NCBI GenBank assembly: GCA_023395395.1
Contig: JAEWZH010000018.1
Coordinates: 46,652 to 110,651 of the forward strand
Direction: 5' to 3'
DNA: 64,000 nt
Origin: Bacteroidota bacterium
GTDB lineage: Bacteria; Bacteroidota; Bacteroidia; Bacteroidales; Porphyromonadaceae
This document shows, piece by piece, positions 48,082-56,642 of this stretch (positions are counted from its first letter, which is position 1; each line of letters begins with the position of its first letter). The notes beneath the pieces were generated by a model. The model saw nothing but the letters and a program-made list of their open reading frames with translations, ran no database searches and was not told the origin of the DNA. The translations under genes and the position numbers were made by a program.

Positions 48082-48849
48082 TTAAAAATGGACTACTAAC
48101 CCATCGTATGCGGGGAATATCCCCTCTGGACAGTAGCGCTCAATAGTCGTATGTGTCCCAAACGTATGGGCGAAATGGGTGAGAAAGGTACGCTCAGGCT
48201 GGATGAGCTGGATGAGCTTAAGGGCTTCTGAAAGCGAAAGATGAGCCATGTGCTCATAAAGGCGAAGGGTATTAAGTACCAATACCTTTATACCTTTTAT
48301 TTTTTCGATGGTCTCTTGAGGTAGTGTCTTGCAGTCGGTAATATAAGCGAGGTCGCCAAACTTATAGCCTACAATAGGTAGTTTCCCATGCATTACCCTA
48401 AGAGGTTGTATGGTGTGCTTATCTTTGAGTACGATACCATTATCCACATCGACCTCATGGGTAACTATATGCGGTACCCCAGGGTAAGGCTTTTCCACAA
48501 ATGCGTATGGCAGTCGTAGTCGTATCGCTCTGATGACATTTGGCTCAGCGTAGATAGGAACTTCAGGTTTGTCTCGAAAGATAGGTCGCATATCATCTAT
48601 CCCCCCCGAATGGTCATAATGCTCGTGGGTGAGCACGATACGATCAATATTGTGACAATCGGCTACCAATAATTGACTACGAATGTCTGGACCACAATCG
48701 ACCAATATGTCTTCCCCGCCGTACTGGACGAGTGCTGAAGCTCTAAATCTTTTGTCTCGAGTATCGCTAGACCTACAGGTATTGCAGCTACACCCGATCT
48801 CCGGTATGCCGGTGCTTGTGCCAGTACCAAGAAACATCAGTTTGCCCAT
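48082..48849 (-). CDS. MBL-fold metallohydrolase (PhnP-like)
   Basis: The 255-residue protein has the metallo-beta-lactamase motif LTHEHYDHSGGIDDMRP, the front GTGTSTGIPEIGCSCNTCRSSD with four cysteines or nearby metal-binding residues, and HGKLPIVGYKFGDLAYITDCK. This is the pattern of the PhnP group of cyclic phosphodiesterases, common in Bacteroidetes outside any phosphonate locus. The substrate is unknown. It is packed between murB and queG. Confidence 0.9.
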   Translation of the reverse strand: MGKLMFLGTGTSTGIPEIGCSCNTCRSSDTRDKRFRASALVQYGGEDILVDCGPDIRSQLLVADCHNIDRIVLTHEHYDHSGGIDDMRPIFRDKPEVPIYAEPNVIRAIRLRLPYAFVEKPYPGVPHIVTHEVDVDNGIVLKDKHTIQPLRVMHGKLPIVGYKFGDLAYITDCKTLPQETIEKIKGIKVLVLNTLRLYEHMAHLSLSEALKLIQLIQPERTFLTHFAHTFGTHTTIERYCPEGIFPAYDGLVVHF

Positions 48850-48857
48850 GCCTTCAA

Positions 48858-49892
48858 TTATCTTAAGCTGTCCTGAGTGCCACTTCTAACAAAGCGTACT
48901 TCAGGATGTAATTCGATGCCAAACTTCTCCTTGACCGTTCTGATAATCATGTCGGAAAAATCTACCACCTCATGGCTATAAGCACCGCCATAATTGACAA
49001 TCACTAAAGGTTGCTTGTGATAAGTGCCGACATTCCCCTGGCGGATGCCCTTTAGACCACACTGCTCAATAAGCCAAGCAGCAGGAATCTTATACTCTTG
49101 TTCAGAGATAATATAATGGGGCATGCTTGGGTATTCCAAGAGAAGGTGTGTAAAGAGTTGTCTATTTACAATTGGATTCATAAAGAAGCTACCTCCATTG
49201 GGAAGCTCAGCAGGATTGGGGAGCTTACTCTCTCTTACCTCAATCACCTTTTGTGCCACCATGAGGGGAGTTAGATCTGCGATGCCTGCTAGGTCTTGTA
49301 GCCCTGCGTAGTCGAGATTAGGCTTAGCTGTCTTGGAAAGGCGGATATCTACCGCATAAATCAATTGGAATTGCTGTTCAATTTCCTTGAAGATAGAATA
49401 GCGATAAGCGTAGTGACAGTCGGCATTACGCCATATATATTCCTCGCCTGTCTCCAAATCAATGGAGTGGATAGTCTCGATTACTTGCTGAGCTTCTGCG
49501 CCATAGGCACCTATATTTTGCACCGCTGCAGCGCCTACTTCTCCCGGGATTAGTGCTAGGTTCTCGATTCCCCAAAGCCCTTTCTTAGCGCACTCCATTA
49601 CTAGTTCGTGCCAATTTTTGCCAGCTTCCACTCTGAAGAGAATGGAATCACTATTTTCTTCAACTGTGCCAACGCTATTGCCTGAATAGTGAAGTACGGC
49701 ACCACGGAAGTCTCCCACGAAGAGCAGATTGCTACCACCACCCTTAATCATCATTGGCAGTGTACGGAAATACTCGTCGCGAGAGAGCCTCTGGGCATCC
49801 TCTTTGCTCTCTACCTCTATATAGTAACTCGCTTTGCAAGCCATTGCAAATGTATTGAGTTCTTTCAGCTCATATCCTTGCTCAATCTTCAT
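48858..49892 (-). CDS. murB: UDP-N-acetylenolpyruvoylglucosamine reductase
   Basis: MurB makes UDP-N-acetylmuramate, a peptidoglycan precursor. The FAD-binding parts are IKGGGSNLLF and ALIPGEVGAAAVQNIGAYG; YAYRYSIFK is the type I (E. coli-like) substrate loop; PNGGSFFMNPIV holds the catalytic Ser, and AAWLIEQCGLKGIRQGNVG is also conserved. The length of 344 residues fits type I MurB. It sits three bases behind rarA. Confidence 0.97.
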   Translation of the reverse strand: MKIEQGYELKELNTFAMACKASYYIEVESKEDAQRLSRDEYFRTLPMMIKGGGSNLLFVGDFRGAVLHYSGNSVGTVEENSDSILFRVEAGKNWHELVMECAKKGLWGIENLALIPGEVGAAAVQNIGAYGAEAQQVIETIHSIDLETGEEYIWRNADCHYAYRYSIFKEIEQQFQLIYAVDIRLSKTAKPNLDYAGLQDLAGIADLTPLMVAQKVIEVRESKLPNPAELPNGGSFFMNPIVNRQLFTHLLLEYPSMPHYIISEQEYKIPAAWLIEQCGLKGIRQGNVGTYHKQPLVIVNYGGAYSHEVVDFSDMIIRTVKEKFGIELHPEVRFVRSGTQDSLR

Positions 49893-49895
49893 ACC

Positions 49896-51179
49896 TTATT
49901 TAAATGTATTCTTATTTTGTGCCAACTTATCCTCTTGAGGATTGCTGGCTGGTTCCCAAAAGTGCTTCCCGAGGAGCTCATTTGGCATATATTGTTGTGG
50001 AGTGTAGTGCCCTGGATAGTCATGCGGGTAAATATACCCTTTGCCATAACCCAGTTCGTTCATCAACTTAGTAGGAGCATTTCTTAGGTGCATGGGTACG
50101 TGGTGCGGAGGGTTATTCCGTACATAGGCAAGTGCATTATCAATCGCTAGGTAAGCGGAATTGCTTTTGGGGCTGCATGCAAGGTAAATCGTAGCCTCAG
50201 CTAGGGGAATTCTCCCCTCTGGCCACCCCACTTTGTCCACCGCATCAAAGGCACTTTGAGCTATGAGTAGGGCATTAGGATTGGCAAGACCTATATCTTC
50301 TGCAGCCAGTATCAAAAGTCTGCGAGCGATAAAACGCGGTTCCTCACCACCCTCAATCATTCGTGCTAACCAGTAAATCGCGGCATCTGGATCACTTCCT
50401 CTGACGCTTTTGATGTATGCCGAGATAATGTCGTAGTGCATCTCGCCACCTTTGTCGTATACGGCAGGATTTTGCTGTAAGTAGTGTGCTACTGTTTCAT
50501 TGGTGATAACCACTTCCTTCGTCTTTTGTGCCTCAGGGGTAGTGGTTAGTAGCTCGATAATATTGAGCAACTTACGGGCATCTCCTCCTGTAGCAGCGAA
50601 GAGCGCATCAGTTTCTTTGAGATCAAAATGATACTCCTTGAGTACCTCATCTTCCTTGATGACCCTTTCAGCTAGTGCTAATAGAGCTTTGGCGTCTAGA
50701 GATTTCAGGACAAACACCCTACAGCGGGAAAGAAGAGGTCGAATCACCTCAAAGGAGGGATTTTCTGTGGTGGCACCAATTAGTGTGATGCTCCCTTGTT
50801 CCACTGCATGGAGTAGAGAATCTTGCTGTGCTTTATTGAATCGATGAATCTCGTCGATAAAAAGAATCGGAGTCCCTCCATTATTGAAGAGCCCTCTACG
50901 TCTTTCCTCTGCTTTCTGTATAATCTCTCTAACCTCCTTCACTCCTGCTGATACAGCACTAAGTGTAAAGAATGGTAATCCCATTTGTTGGCTAATAATG
51001 TGCGCCAAGGTAGTTTTACCAACCCCCGGAGGTCCCCAAAGGATAAAGCTTCTCAATAGCCCGCTATCAATCATCTCATAAAGCGGAGCCCCAGGCGCTA
51101 CCAAGTGCTCCTGCCCCGAGTATTCAGAGAGGGATTTGGGACGCATCCTCTCAGCCAGAGGAGCCAGCTGTAAACTCAT
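49896..51179 (-). CDS. rarA: replication-associated recombination protein A (MgsA/RarA)
   Basis: RarA is a AAA+ ATPase that acts at stalled replication forks. It has the typical front LAERMRPKSLSEYSGQEHL, Walker A WGPPGVGKTTLA, Walker B LFIDEIHRFNKAQQD, sensor 1 GATTENPSFEV and the tetramerisation part with SVRGSDPDAAIYWLARMIEGGE. The end NELGYGKGYIYPHDYPGHY is diagnostic. It overlaps tetR by four bases (ATGA). Confidence 0.97.
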   Translation of the reverse strand: MSLQLAPLAERMRPKSLSEYSGQEHLVAPGAPLYEMIDSGLLRSFILWGPPGVGKTTLAHIISQQMGLPFFTLSAVSAGVKEVREIIQKAEERRRGLFNNGGTPILFIDEIHRFNKAQQDSLLHAVEQGSITLIGATTENPSFEVIRPLLSRCRVFVLKSLDAKALLALAERVIKEDEVLKEYHFDLKETDALFAATGGDARKLLNIIELLTTTPEAQKTKEVVITNETVAHYLQQNPAVYDKGGEMHYDIISAYIKSVRGSDPDAAIYWLARMIEGGEEPRFIARRLLILAAEDIGLANPNALLIAQSAFDAVDKVGWPEGRIPLAEATIYLACSPKSNSAYLAIDNALAYVRNNPPHHVPMHLRNAPTKLMNELGYGKGYIYPHDYPGHYTPQQYMPNELLGKHFWEPASNPQEDKLAQNKNTFK

Positions 51180-51778
51180 GATATTCCGTCGAAGTATGCC
51201 TCTAAAAGTCGGGTAAGGATGAGATCAATCTCCTCCAGCGACTCTCTACTTTTGTGGTCTATACCCATAAATCTCTGACCATCTCGATACATGGAGAGAT
51301 AGGTAATACCTGCTAAGTATAGTATTATTTTGTGTCTTAGATGTTCTCGACGAGTCCCATTTTGGAGAGGTGCAAAGTCCTCTTCAAGTAGATTTACAAT
51401 ATGTCGGTCTCGCTTTTGACTGCTTTGGAAGCCCTTGTCTGTAGTGTCTGCAATCTCCCAAATGAGTAGATTTTGAAGGTCTTCATTAGTGGTAATCCAA
51501 TTGATATAGTCCTGAAAAATAGTCCTATATCTCTCTACCTTGCTCATCATCGAGGTCTCGCCAAAAAAATCTGATACAGTACTATCAATCTGTGCGGCAT
51601 AGGCTTCGAGTAGATCACTTTCGGTAGGGTATCTCCTCTTTACTACTTTGAGATCCATACGTGCTTCAGAGGCGACTTGTGCTAGTGATACGGACGAAAG
51701 ACCTATCCGCTTTGACACCCTTCGAAGCGCTGCAAAGATCTCTTCTTGCAATTGTTTATTAGTTCTTCTCTGTCTCAT
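51176..51778 (-). CDS. TetR-family transcriptional regulator
   Basis: The 200-residue protein has an N-terminal helix-turn-helix of TetR type (IGLSSVSLAQVASEARMDLKVVKRRYPTESDLLEAY) and a helical C-domain with no recognisable ligand type. The HTH is somewhat divergent. It leads the minus-strand run with rarA, murB, the MBL gene, queG and GH110, and overlaps rarA. Whether it controls this run or the divergent TPR gene is unknown. No clear operator or TAnnTTTG element was seen just upstream. Confidence 0.82.
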   Translation of the reverse strand: MRQRRTNKQLQEEIFAALRRVSKRIGLSSVSLAQVASEARMDLKVVKRRYPTESDLLEAYAAQIDSTVSDFFGETSMMSKVERYRTIFQDYINWITTNEDLQNLLIWEIADTTDKGFQSSQKRDRHIVNLLEEDFAPLQNGTRREHLRHKIILYLAGITYLSMYRDGQRFMGIDHKSRESLEEIDLILTRLLEAYFDGIS

Positions 51779-51923
51779 CGATATTGGTTTTGTTGATCGG
51801 TGTGTAAATATAGCTATTTTCCATTTATATCAACGATAGTTATGTAAATCCCAATTTCACAGACAAAGGACACAGGCTCATTGTTGCACACTTTTTTAGG
51901 TATTGTATAGCTACAAAGAGACC
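51779..51923. other. intergenic stretch left of array E
   Basis: This is AT-rich DNA upstream of tetR. No promoter matching the consensus, gene or RNA was recognised. It is bounded on the right by the repeat array. Confidence 0.45.
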
Positions 51924-52047
51924 ATCTCTCCGGAGAAAGATTTTGTCTCTCGGTAGAGAGAATCTTGTCTCTCGGTAGGGAGAATCTTGTCTCTCGGTAG
52001 AGAGAATCTTGTCTCTCGGTATAGAGAACTTTGTCCCTCGAGAGATA
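51924..52047. repeat. 22-bp palindrome array E (six units)
   Basis: Units begin at 51924, 51946, 51968, 51990, 52012 and 52034, exactly 22 apart, mostly TCTCTCGGTAGAGA with variants CTCTCCGGAGA, CTCTCGGTATAGAGA and CCTCGAGAGA. Read in reverse they match array C units over 20 bases. The array lies between tetR (minus) and the TPR gene (plus). An apparent 79-residue minus-strand frame over it is only the translated repeat. Confidence 0.95.
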
Positions 52048-52254
52048 AAAACAATTGTCTTTTCTCCGTAAATGTCCAACTCGCAGAACTATGATGTCTT
52101 GATTTGCGACTTCCTATCCTATGCCTCCATTATATTGTGAGAATTAGTTCAATTTTTTCAGATGTCTGATAAAAAAGATATTATACGAAGTTTAATCCCC
52201 CGCATATTAACCAGGTTTAACTAGGTTTTCAGAGAAATTGTGGCGGTGATTACT

Positions 52255-52262
52255 TATATTTG
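52255..52262 (+). promoter_or_regulatory. -7 element for the CSD/TPR gene
   Basis: TATATTTG matches TAnnTTTG and gives a leader of about 75 bases. The 52048-52254 stretch before it shows no other feature. Confidence 0.6.
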
Positions 52263-52342
52263 TAAACTAAAATGCGTGGGGATTTTTCCCCTAATTGTTT
52301 TATGCGTTTTATGAGTAATCGTGTTTTTAGGTATATAAGTTT

Positions 52343-53839
52343 ATGATTCAGTTTATAAGGACGTTGTTTGAAGAGGGAGACACTATTTTTATTTCCCAAA
52401 AGGGTCAAGAAATCGGAGGAAAGATTCTGGGGATAAACGATACTTTTATTGTTATTGAGACTGTTGATGGCAACATTGTTGGTATAAAAGAGGATGCAAT
52501 TGACAGTTTTTCTAAAGAATCGATAAAGAAATCTCAACGGGACTTCAATACCATTGGAAATTCAAGGTTTCGTGGTTCAAGGAATAATGAGGCTCGGATC
52601 AATATTAATGGGGAAGGAGGTTCCCGCTCTCGGTACTATGGATTTCAGCCGATTCAGCAACAGGAGGATAAGAAAGAAAGACCAAAGTTTAAGCAATACA
52701 AAGCAGGAGATAGAATTCCAATCGAATTCCTTACTCAGCGCGATCCTACTCTTGCTAATTCTTGGAAAAGGATGGAAGAAGAGCGCAGAAAGTCTCATCA
52801 CATCAAGAATGCAATGAAGGAGACTTTTGAAGAAATAAGGTCAGAGGACAATGATATGCACTTGGTGGTGCCAGCCATTGGCGCAATTGTAGAGCTTAAA
52901 CCAGCCTATCAATTTGGGTTTATTGATGATATGCAAACTGGGGAGCGCTACTTCTATAATAAGGGCGACATCATAGATCCTGCACTTAAAAACGAGTCAG
53001 GAGAGGGCATCCAGGTCGTTTATCAGCGTGGCAGAAATCACAAAGGTGCTACGGCCAAGTGTGTGTTGCTCTCTCAAAGTATCGAGAGCATAATCAATAT
53101 TGCTATGGGGTTGGTGGAAGAAAATGACTTCCTCAGGGCTAAGTTGGTGTTGCAAATTATCATCGATGCCTATCCTGATTGTAAAAGTGGAAGAGCAATG
53201 CTCAATCGACTCAGCAGTCTCCTAGACGAAAACAGCATTGTGGAGTCTTCACAATACGATGCTCTCTATACTGAGGCTCGTAGAGCTCTTGAGCAGAGAG
53301 AGTATGCCACAGCACTCAAACTCTACAATGAGTGCCTCGAAAAGGGAGTACGTAAGGTAAATTGCATCAAGGAGATAGCCCAAGTATTTATCTCTCTGCA
53401 TGCACAAGAGCGTGATGAAGCGCAAAAAGAGTTGATTAGAAAGAAGGGTCTAGAGTTTGTTGAGGAGCATAAGGAAGAGCTGCCAGATAAGTCGAGTACC
53501 AAGTTTAGCCTCGAAAATATTTACTTTGCTCTTGGGGACTATGACAAGCATATTGATATTGTGGAAGATATCATTACTGAGAGTGGGAGCAATGGAGATT
53601 TGGCTCAGTATGTCTTTTATCTCAATAAAGCAGCTCAAAGCTATCTCAGAGTTAAAGATTATGAGCGAGCGTTAGATGCAGCGAACCAAGGTCTCGAGGT
53701 TGAACCACAGAATGCACACCTACTGAAAACTAAGGCAAGTATTGAGGAGGCTATTAGTGGTGCAAACTCAGAGACAAAACAGGATGAAGAAACCCCCAGA
53801 AAGGGTGGTTTAGGAGTGTTTGACTTCCTAAGACGATAA
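52343..53839 (+). CDS. tetratricopeptide protein with a cold-shock-like domain
   Basis: I do not recognise a named gene. The 498-residue protein has three parts. Residues 10-55 look like a small beta-barrel (GQEIGGKILGINDTFIVIE) that recalls Sm or SH3-like folds. Residues 178-245 read like a cold-shock or OB domain (GAIVELKPAYQFGFIDD, YFYNKGDII, GEGIQVVYQRGRNHKGATA), with the usual GFI strand and the kGp.A end. Residues 255-480 are TPR repeats, for example ALYTEARRALEQREYATALKLYNECLEKG and AAQSYLRVKDYERALDAANQGLEVEP. There is no signal peptide. The parts suggest a cytoplasmic RNA-binding scaffold; this is an inference. mltG follows after 13 bases. Confidence 0.7.
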   Translation: MIQFIRTLFEEGDTIFISQKGQEIGGKILGINDTFIVIETVDGNIVGIKEDAIDSFSKESIKKSQRDFNTIGNSRFRGSRNNEARININGEGGSRSRYYGFQPIQQQEDKKERPKFKQYKAGDRIPIEFLTQRDPTLANSWKRMEEERRKSHHIKNAMKETFEEIRSEDNDMHLVVPAIGAIVELKPAYQFGFIDDMQTGERYFYNKGDIIDPALKNESGEGIQVVYQRGRNHKGATAKCVLLSQSIESIINIAMGLVEENDFLRAKLVLQIIIDAYPDCKSGRAMLNRLSSLLDENSIVESSQYDALYTEARRALEQREYATALKLYNECLEKGVRKVNCIKEIAQVFISLHAQERDEAQKELIRKKGLEFVEEHKEELPDKSSTKFSLENIYFALGDYDKHIDIVEDIITESGSNGDLAQYVFYLNKAAQSYLRVKDYERALDAANQGLEVEPQNAHLLKTKASIEEAISGANSETKQDEETPRKGGLGVFDFLRR

Positions 53840-53852
53840 TAGGCTTTTTCAA

Positions 53853-54890
53853 ATGAGAAAGGGGGTTAAGATTACTATTTGGATGGTAGTGGCACTCTTC
53901 CTTTTAGGGAGTGTCGCCGCCATCTATTTATTTCATAGGTACACTCGCAGGTCTGGGTTTAATATTGATGGAGAGCAAGCAGTTAGGCTTTATGTATATC
54001 CTGGGATGGACTGGGATATGGTAGGTGACTCTATTGCAGCCCGTACTGATGCACCACTACTTGGAGATTTGAGATGGTTACTAAGGCATAGGGCAGATAG
54101 TGAGCCAAAGGTCGGTTCTTATACGATAAGTCCTAATATGACCGTACGCGCTTTGTATAATAGGTTAGTTTACGGCATGCAGACGCCTATCAACTTGTAT
54201 TTTAATTCGACACGACTGCCTGAGCAGATTTATGCTCGAATGGATAAGTATCTCTTAGCCGATAGCCTATCAATCGCCCAGGCGATGAATGATAGCGCAT
54301 TAGTGCAGTCCCTTGGAATACAAGATACGACCCTTGTCTACTACCTGCTCCCTAATACCTACGAAGTCTACTGGGATATAACACCACAAGATCTTGTAAA
54401 GCGTATGGCTAAAGAGAGTAAGGCATTTTGGAATGCCAAACGCCTAACTCAAGCCGAGGCACTCGGGATGACGCCCTATGAGGTGATAAACCTTGCCGCT
54501 ATTGTACAGGAAGAGAGTTCAAAGGTGGATGAATACCCTATGATCTCGGGACTCTATATCAATAGATTAAGGATGGGCATGAGATTGCAGGCAGACCCTA
54601 CTGTAAAGTTTGCTCTACAAGATTTTGGACTTCGCCGTATCTTGCACGAACACCTAAGAGTAGATAGCCCGTACAATACCTATCAAGTGGTGGGGCTTCC
54701 CAAAGGGCCCATCCGTATCCCATCGACTGAGGCAATAGATGGTGTGCTCAATACAAAGGATCACGACTACATATATATGTGTGCTAAGGCTGACTTTAGT
54801 GGCTATCACGCTTTTGCAGTCACCTATAGCGATCATATGAAGAATGCACGTGCGTATGCCCAAGAACTTACTAATAGAGGAATTAAGTAA
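53853..54890 (+). CDS. mltG: endolytic murein transglycosylase MltG
   Basis: MltG cuts new glycan strands in the periplasm and so ends their growth. The protein has one N-terminal membrane helix (about residues 8-28), a LysM-like part and the YceG domain with the catalytic Glu in LAAIVQEESSKVDEYPMISGLYINRL and then GMRLQADPTVKFAL. The C-terminal VVGLPKGPIRIPSTEAIDGVLN is conserved too. The 345-residue length is usual. Its stop shares one base with the next ATG (TAATG). Confidence 0.95.
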   Translation: MRKGVKITIWMVVALFLLGSVAAIYLFHRYTRRSGFNIDGEQAVRLYVYPGMDWDMVGDSIAARTDAPLLGDLRWLLRHRADSEPKVGSYTISPNMTVRALYNRLVYGMQTPINLYFNSTRLPEQIYARMDKYLLADSLSIAQAMNDSALVQSLGIQDTTLVYYLLPNTYEVYWDITPQDLVKRMAKESKAFWNAKRLTQAEALGMTPYEVINLAAIVQEESSKVDEYPMISGLYINRLRMGMRLQADPTVKFALQDFGLRRILHEHLRVDSPYNTYQVVGLPKGPIRIPSTEAIDGVLNTKDHDYIYMCAKADFSGYHAFAVTYSDHMKNARAYAQELTNRGIK

Positions 54891-55672
54891 TGAAGATACA
54901 GGAACTACTTGATTACTTAGAAGCTCGTGTACCACTACGTCAGCAAGAGGATTTTGACAATAGTGGTGTGCAGTGTGGCGATACTTCGCTAGAGCTTTCA
55001 GGAGTGCTGATCGCTATTGACATTACTGAAGCGGTCATTGACGAAGCTATCGAAAAGGGTTGTAATCTAATCGTTGCACACCACCCAGCACTTTTCAGAG
55101 CTACCAAAACAATCACGCCCAGCTACTATATACACCGGTGTGTAATGAAAGCAATCAAGTATGATATTGTACTCTATGCTGCCCATACCAGTCTGGACAA
55201 TGATGATGATGGAGTGAACGTCTATTGGGCTCGTCAAATGGGTCTTTCTGATATTGAAATCCTCGAACCTCACCCTGACAATCCTCTCGTAGGAGGAGGG
55301 GTGATTGGAAATTTACCCCAGCCAGTTACGATTACAGAGCTTTTGGCTCTGATGAAGCGCTTCCAACCAATCACTCATGTAACCCACAGCAAGGTGCTCC
55401 GAGAGAAAGTCCAGAGAATTGCTTACTGCGGAGGAAGTGGTAATTTCATGCTTAGGAGAGCGGCACAGTCTGGGGCAGATATTTTTATTACTGGAGAGGC
55501 AAAATACAATGATTTCTATGATGCACAAGAGCTCGTTACTCTAATGACCATCGGACACTTTGAGTCGGAATTATTGACAAAGGAAATACTCATGGATATT
55601 ATGTCTGAAAAAAGAGGTAACTTTGCGGTCTATAATGCGACGACATGTGTCAATCCAGTGCATTACATCTGA
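54890..55672 (+). CDS. Nif3-like dinuclear metal-centre protein
   Basis: Nif3/YbgI proteins are hexamers with a two-metal site and uncertain function, sometimes annotated as GTP cyclohydrolase type 2. The typical parts are FDNSGVQCGD, CNLIVAHHPALFR, AAHTSLDNDDDGVNVYWA and GHFESE. The family also has a long form with an inserted PII-like domain; this 260-residue protein is the short form without it. It overlaps mltG by one base and precedes the zinc-ribbon gene by 15, a pair often seen together in bacteria. Confidence 0.94.
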   Translation: MKIQELLDYLEARVPLRQQEDFDNSGVQCGDTSLELSGVLIAIDITEAVIDEAIEKGCNLIVAHHPALFRATKTITPSYYIHRCVMKAIKYDIVLYAAHTSLDNDDDGVNVYWARQMGLSDIEILEPHPDNPLVGGGVIGNLPQPVTITELLALMKRFQPITHVTHSKVLREKVQRIAYCGGSGNFMLRRAAQSGADIFITGEAKYNDFYDAQELVTLMTIGHFESELLTKEILMDIMSEKRGNFAVYNATTCVNPVHYI

Positions 55673-55687
55673 ATAACGTGGATAACT

Positions 55688-56467
55688 ATGGCTAAGAAAA
55701 AAGAAGAGAATCCAAAGGAAATATCCGTAGAGGAGCGTCTTACCGCCCTCTACCAATTGCAGGTAGTCTCCTCAGAGATTGACCGTATCCGTACCGTGAG
55801 AGGTGAATTGCCTCTCGAAGTACAGGAGTTGGGAGATAATCTTGAAGGAAAGAAGACTCGTATGGAGCGCTTCGAAGAGCAGATTGCTCGCAATAAGCGT
55901 AATGAGGATCAGGCGAATGAAAATATTCGTACAGCAAAGGGGATGATCGAAAAGTACAAACAACATCTCAACGATGTACGTAATGACAAGGAGTATGATG
56001 CCATCTCTAAGGAATTGGAGAATCTAGACCTTGATGTGCTGAAGTATGAAAAGGCAATCCGCGAGTACAAAGAAGATTCGAAGTTTGTCATGGAAGATAT
56101 CGAAGCACTCAAAGTGGAATATGGAGAGGCACAGAGTGTGTACGATAGCAAGAAAAAGGAGCTGGATGATATTATTGCAGATACTAGATCCGAGGAAGAG
56201 CGACTTCGTATCAAGGCTAAGGAGCTAGAGGAAGTAATTGATTCACGTCTGCTTTCTGCCTTTAAGCGCACTAGGAAGTCTACTCACAACGGTCTCGCAG
56301 TCGCTCCAATCGAACGCAATGCCTGCTCAGGTTGCTTCAATCTTATTCCGCCTCAACGGGTGATTGATGTCCGTAGTCACAAAAAGATCATAGCTTGTGA
56401 GTATTGCGGACGCGTGCTTATCGACGAAGAGTTGGCAGCTGAAGTGGCATCTAATTTGAAGTTTTAA
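55688..56467 (+). CDS. coiled-coil zinc-ribbon protein (DUF164 / C4-type)
   Basis: The 259-residue protein is mostly a long charged coiled coil (about residues 20-190) and ends in a four-cysteine ribbon, CSGCFNLIPPQRVIDV and IACEYCGRVLI. Members are found in most bacteria next to nif3, as here; a chlamydial relative (CdsZ) supports type III secretion, but the general role is unknown. It is the last gene of the TPR-mltG-nif3 run and is followed by repeat hairpin F. Confidence 0.92.
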   Translation: MAKKKEENPKEISVEERLTALYQLQVVSSEIDRIRTVRGELPLEVQELGDNLEGKKTRMERFEEQIARNKRNEDQANENIRTAKGMIEKYKQHLNDVRNDKEYDAISKELENLDLDVLKYEKAIREYKEDSKFVMEDIEALKVEYGEAQSVYDSKKKELDDIIADTRSEEERLRIKAKELEEVIDSRLLSAFKRTRKSTHNGLAVAPIERNACSGCFNLIPPQRVIDVRSHKKIIACEYCGRVLIDEELAAEVASNLKF

Positions 56468-56475
56468 ACCAGAGA

Positions 56476-56553
56476 TCCCCATAGATAATAGATTGCTCCT
56501 CTATAGAAATGCTACGGCAAATCTATAGAGGAGTAATCTATTATCTATAGAGA
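56476..56553. repeat. 22-bp palindrome array F forming a 27-bp hairpin
   Basis: The arms 56481-56507 and 56522-56548 are complementary over 27 bases with one G-T wobble. Units of the family lie at 56498, 56520 and 56542, exactly 22 apart, with a degenerate one at 56476. It stands right after the zinc-ribbon gene and before the thrS promoter, where a terminator is expected. Confidence 0.9.
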
Positions 56554-56604
56554 TGTTTCGAGAGATCTAAGGTAGTAATTTATCTCTGAGTGGGATATTT
56601 GTAT

Positions 56605-56612
56605 TATCTTTG
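56605..56612 (+). promoter_or_regulatory. -7 element for thrS
   Basis: TATCTTTG matches TAnnTTTG, 30 bases before the ATG. No T-box or other leader structure is visible in this short leader. Confidence 0.6.
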
Positions 56613-56642
56613 TGGGGTTAAAAGATATCTTATTTACGTAGT

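Noticed and set aside
51840..52079. A 79-residue minus-strand frame rich in repeats
   Set aside because: It is only the translation of array E and its flanks, with no independent coding signal.
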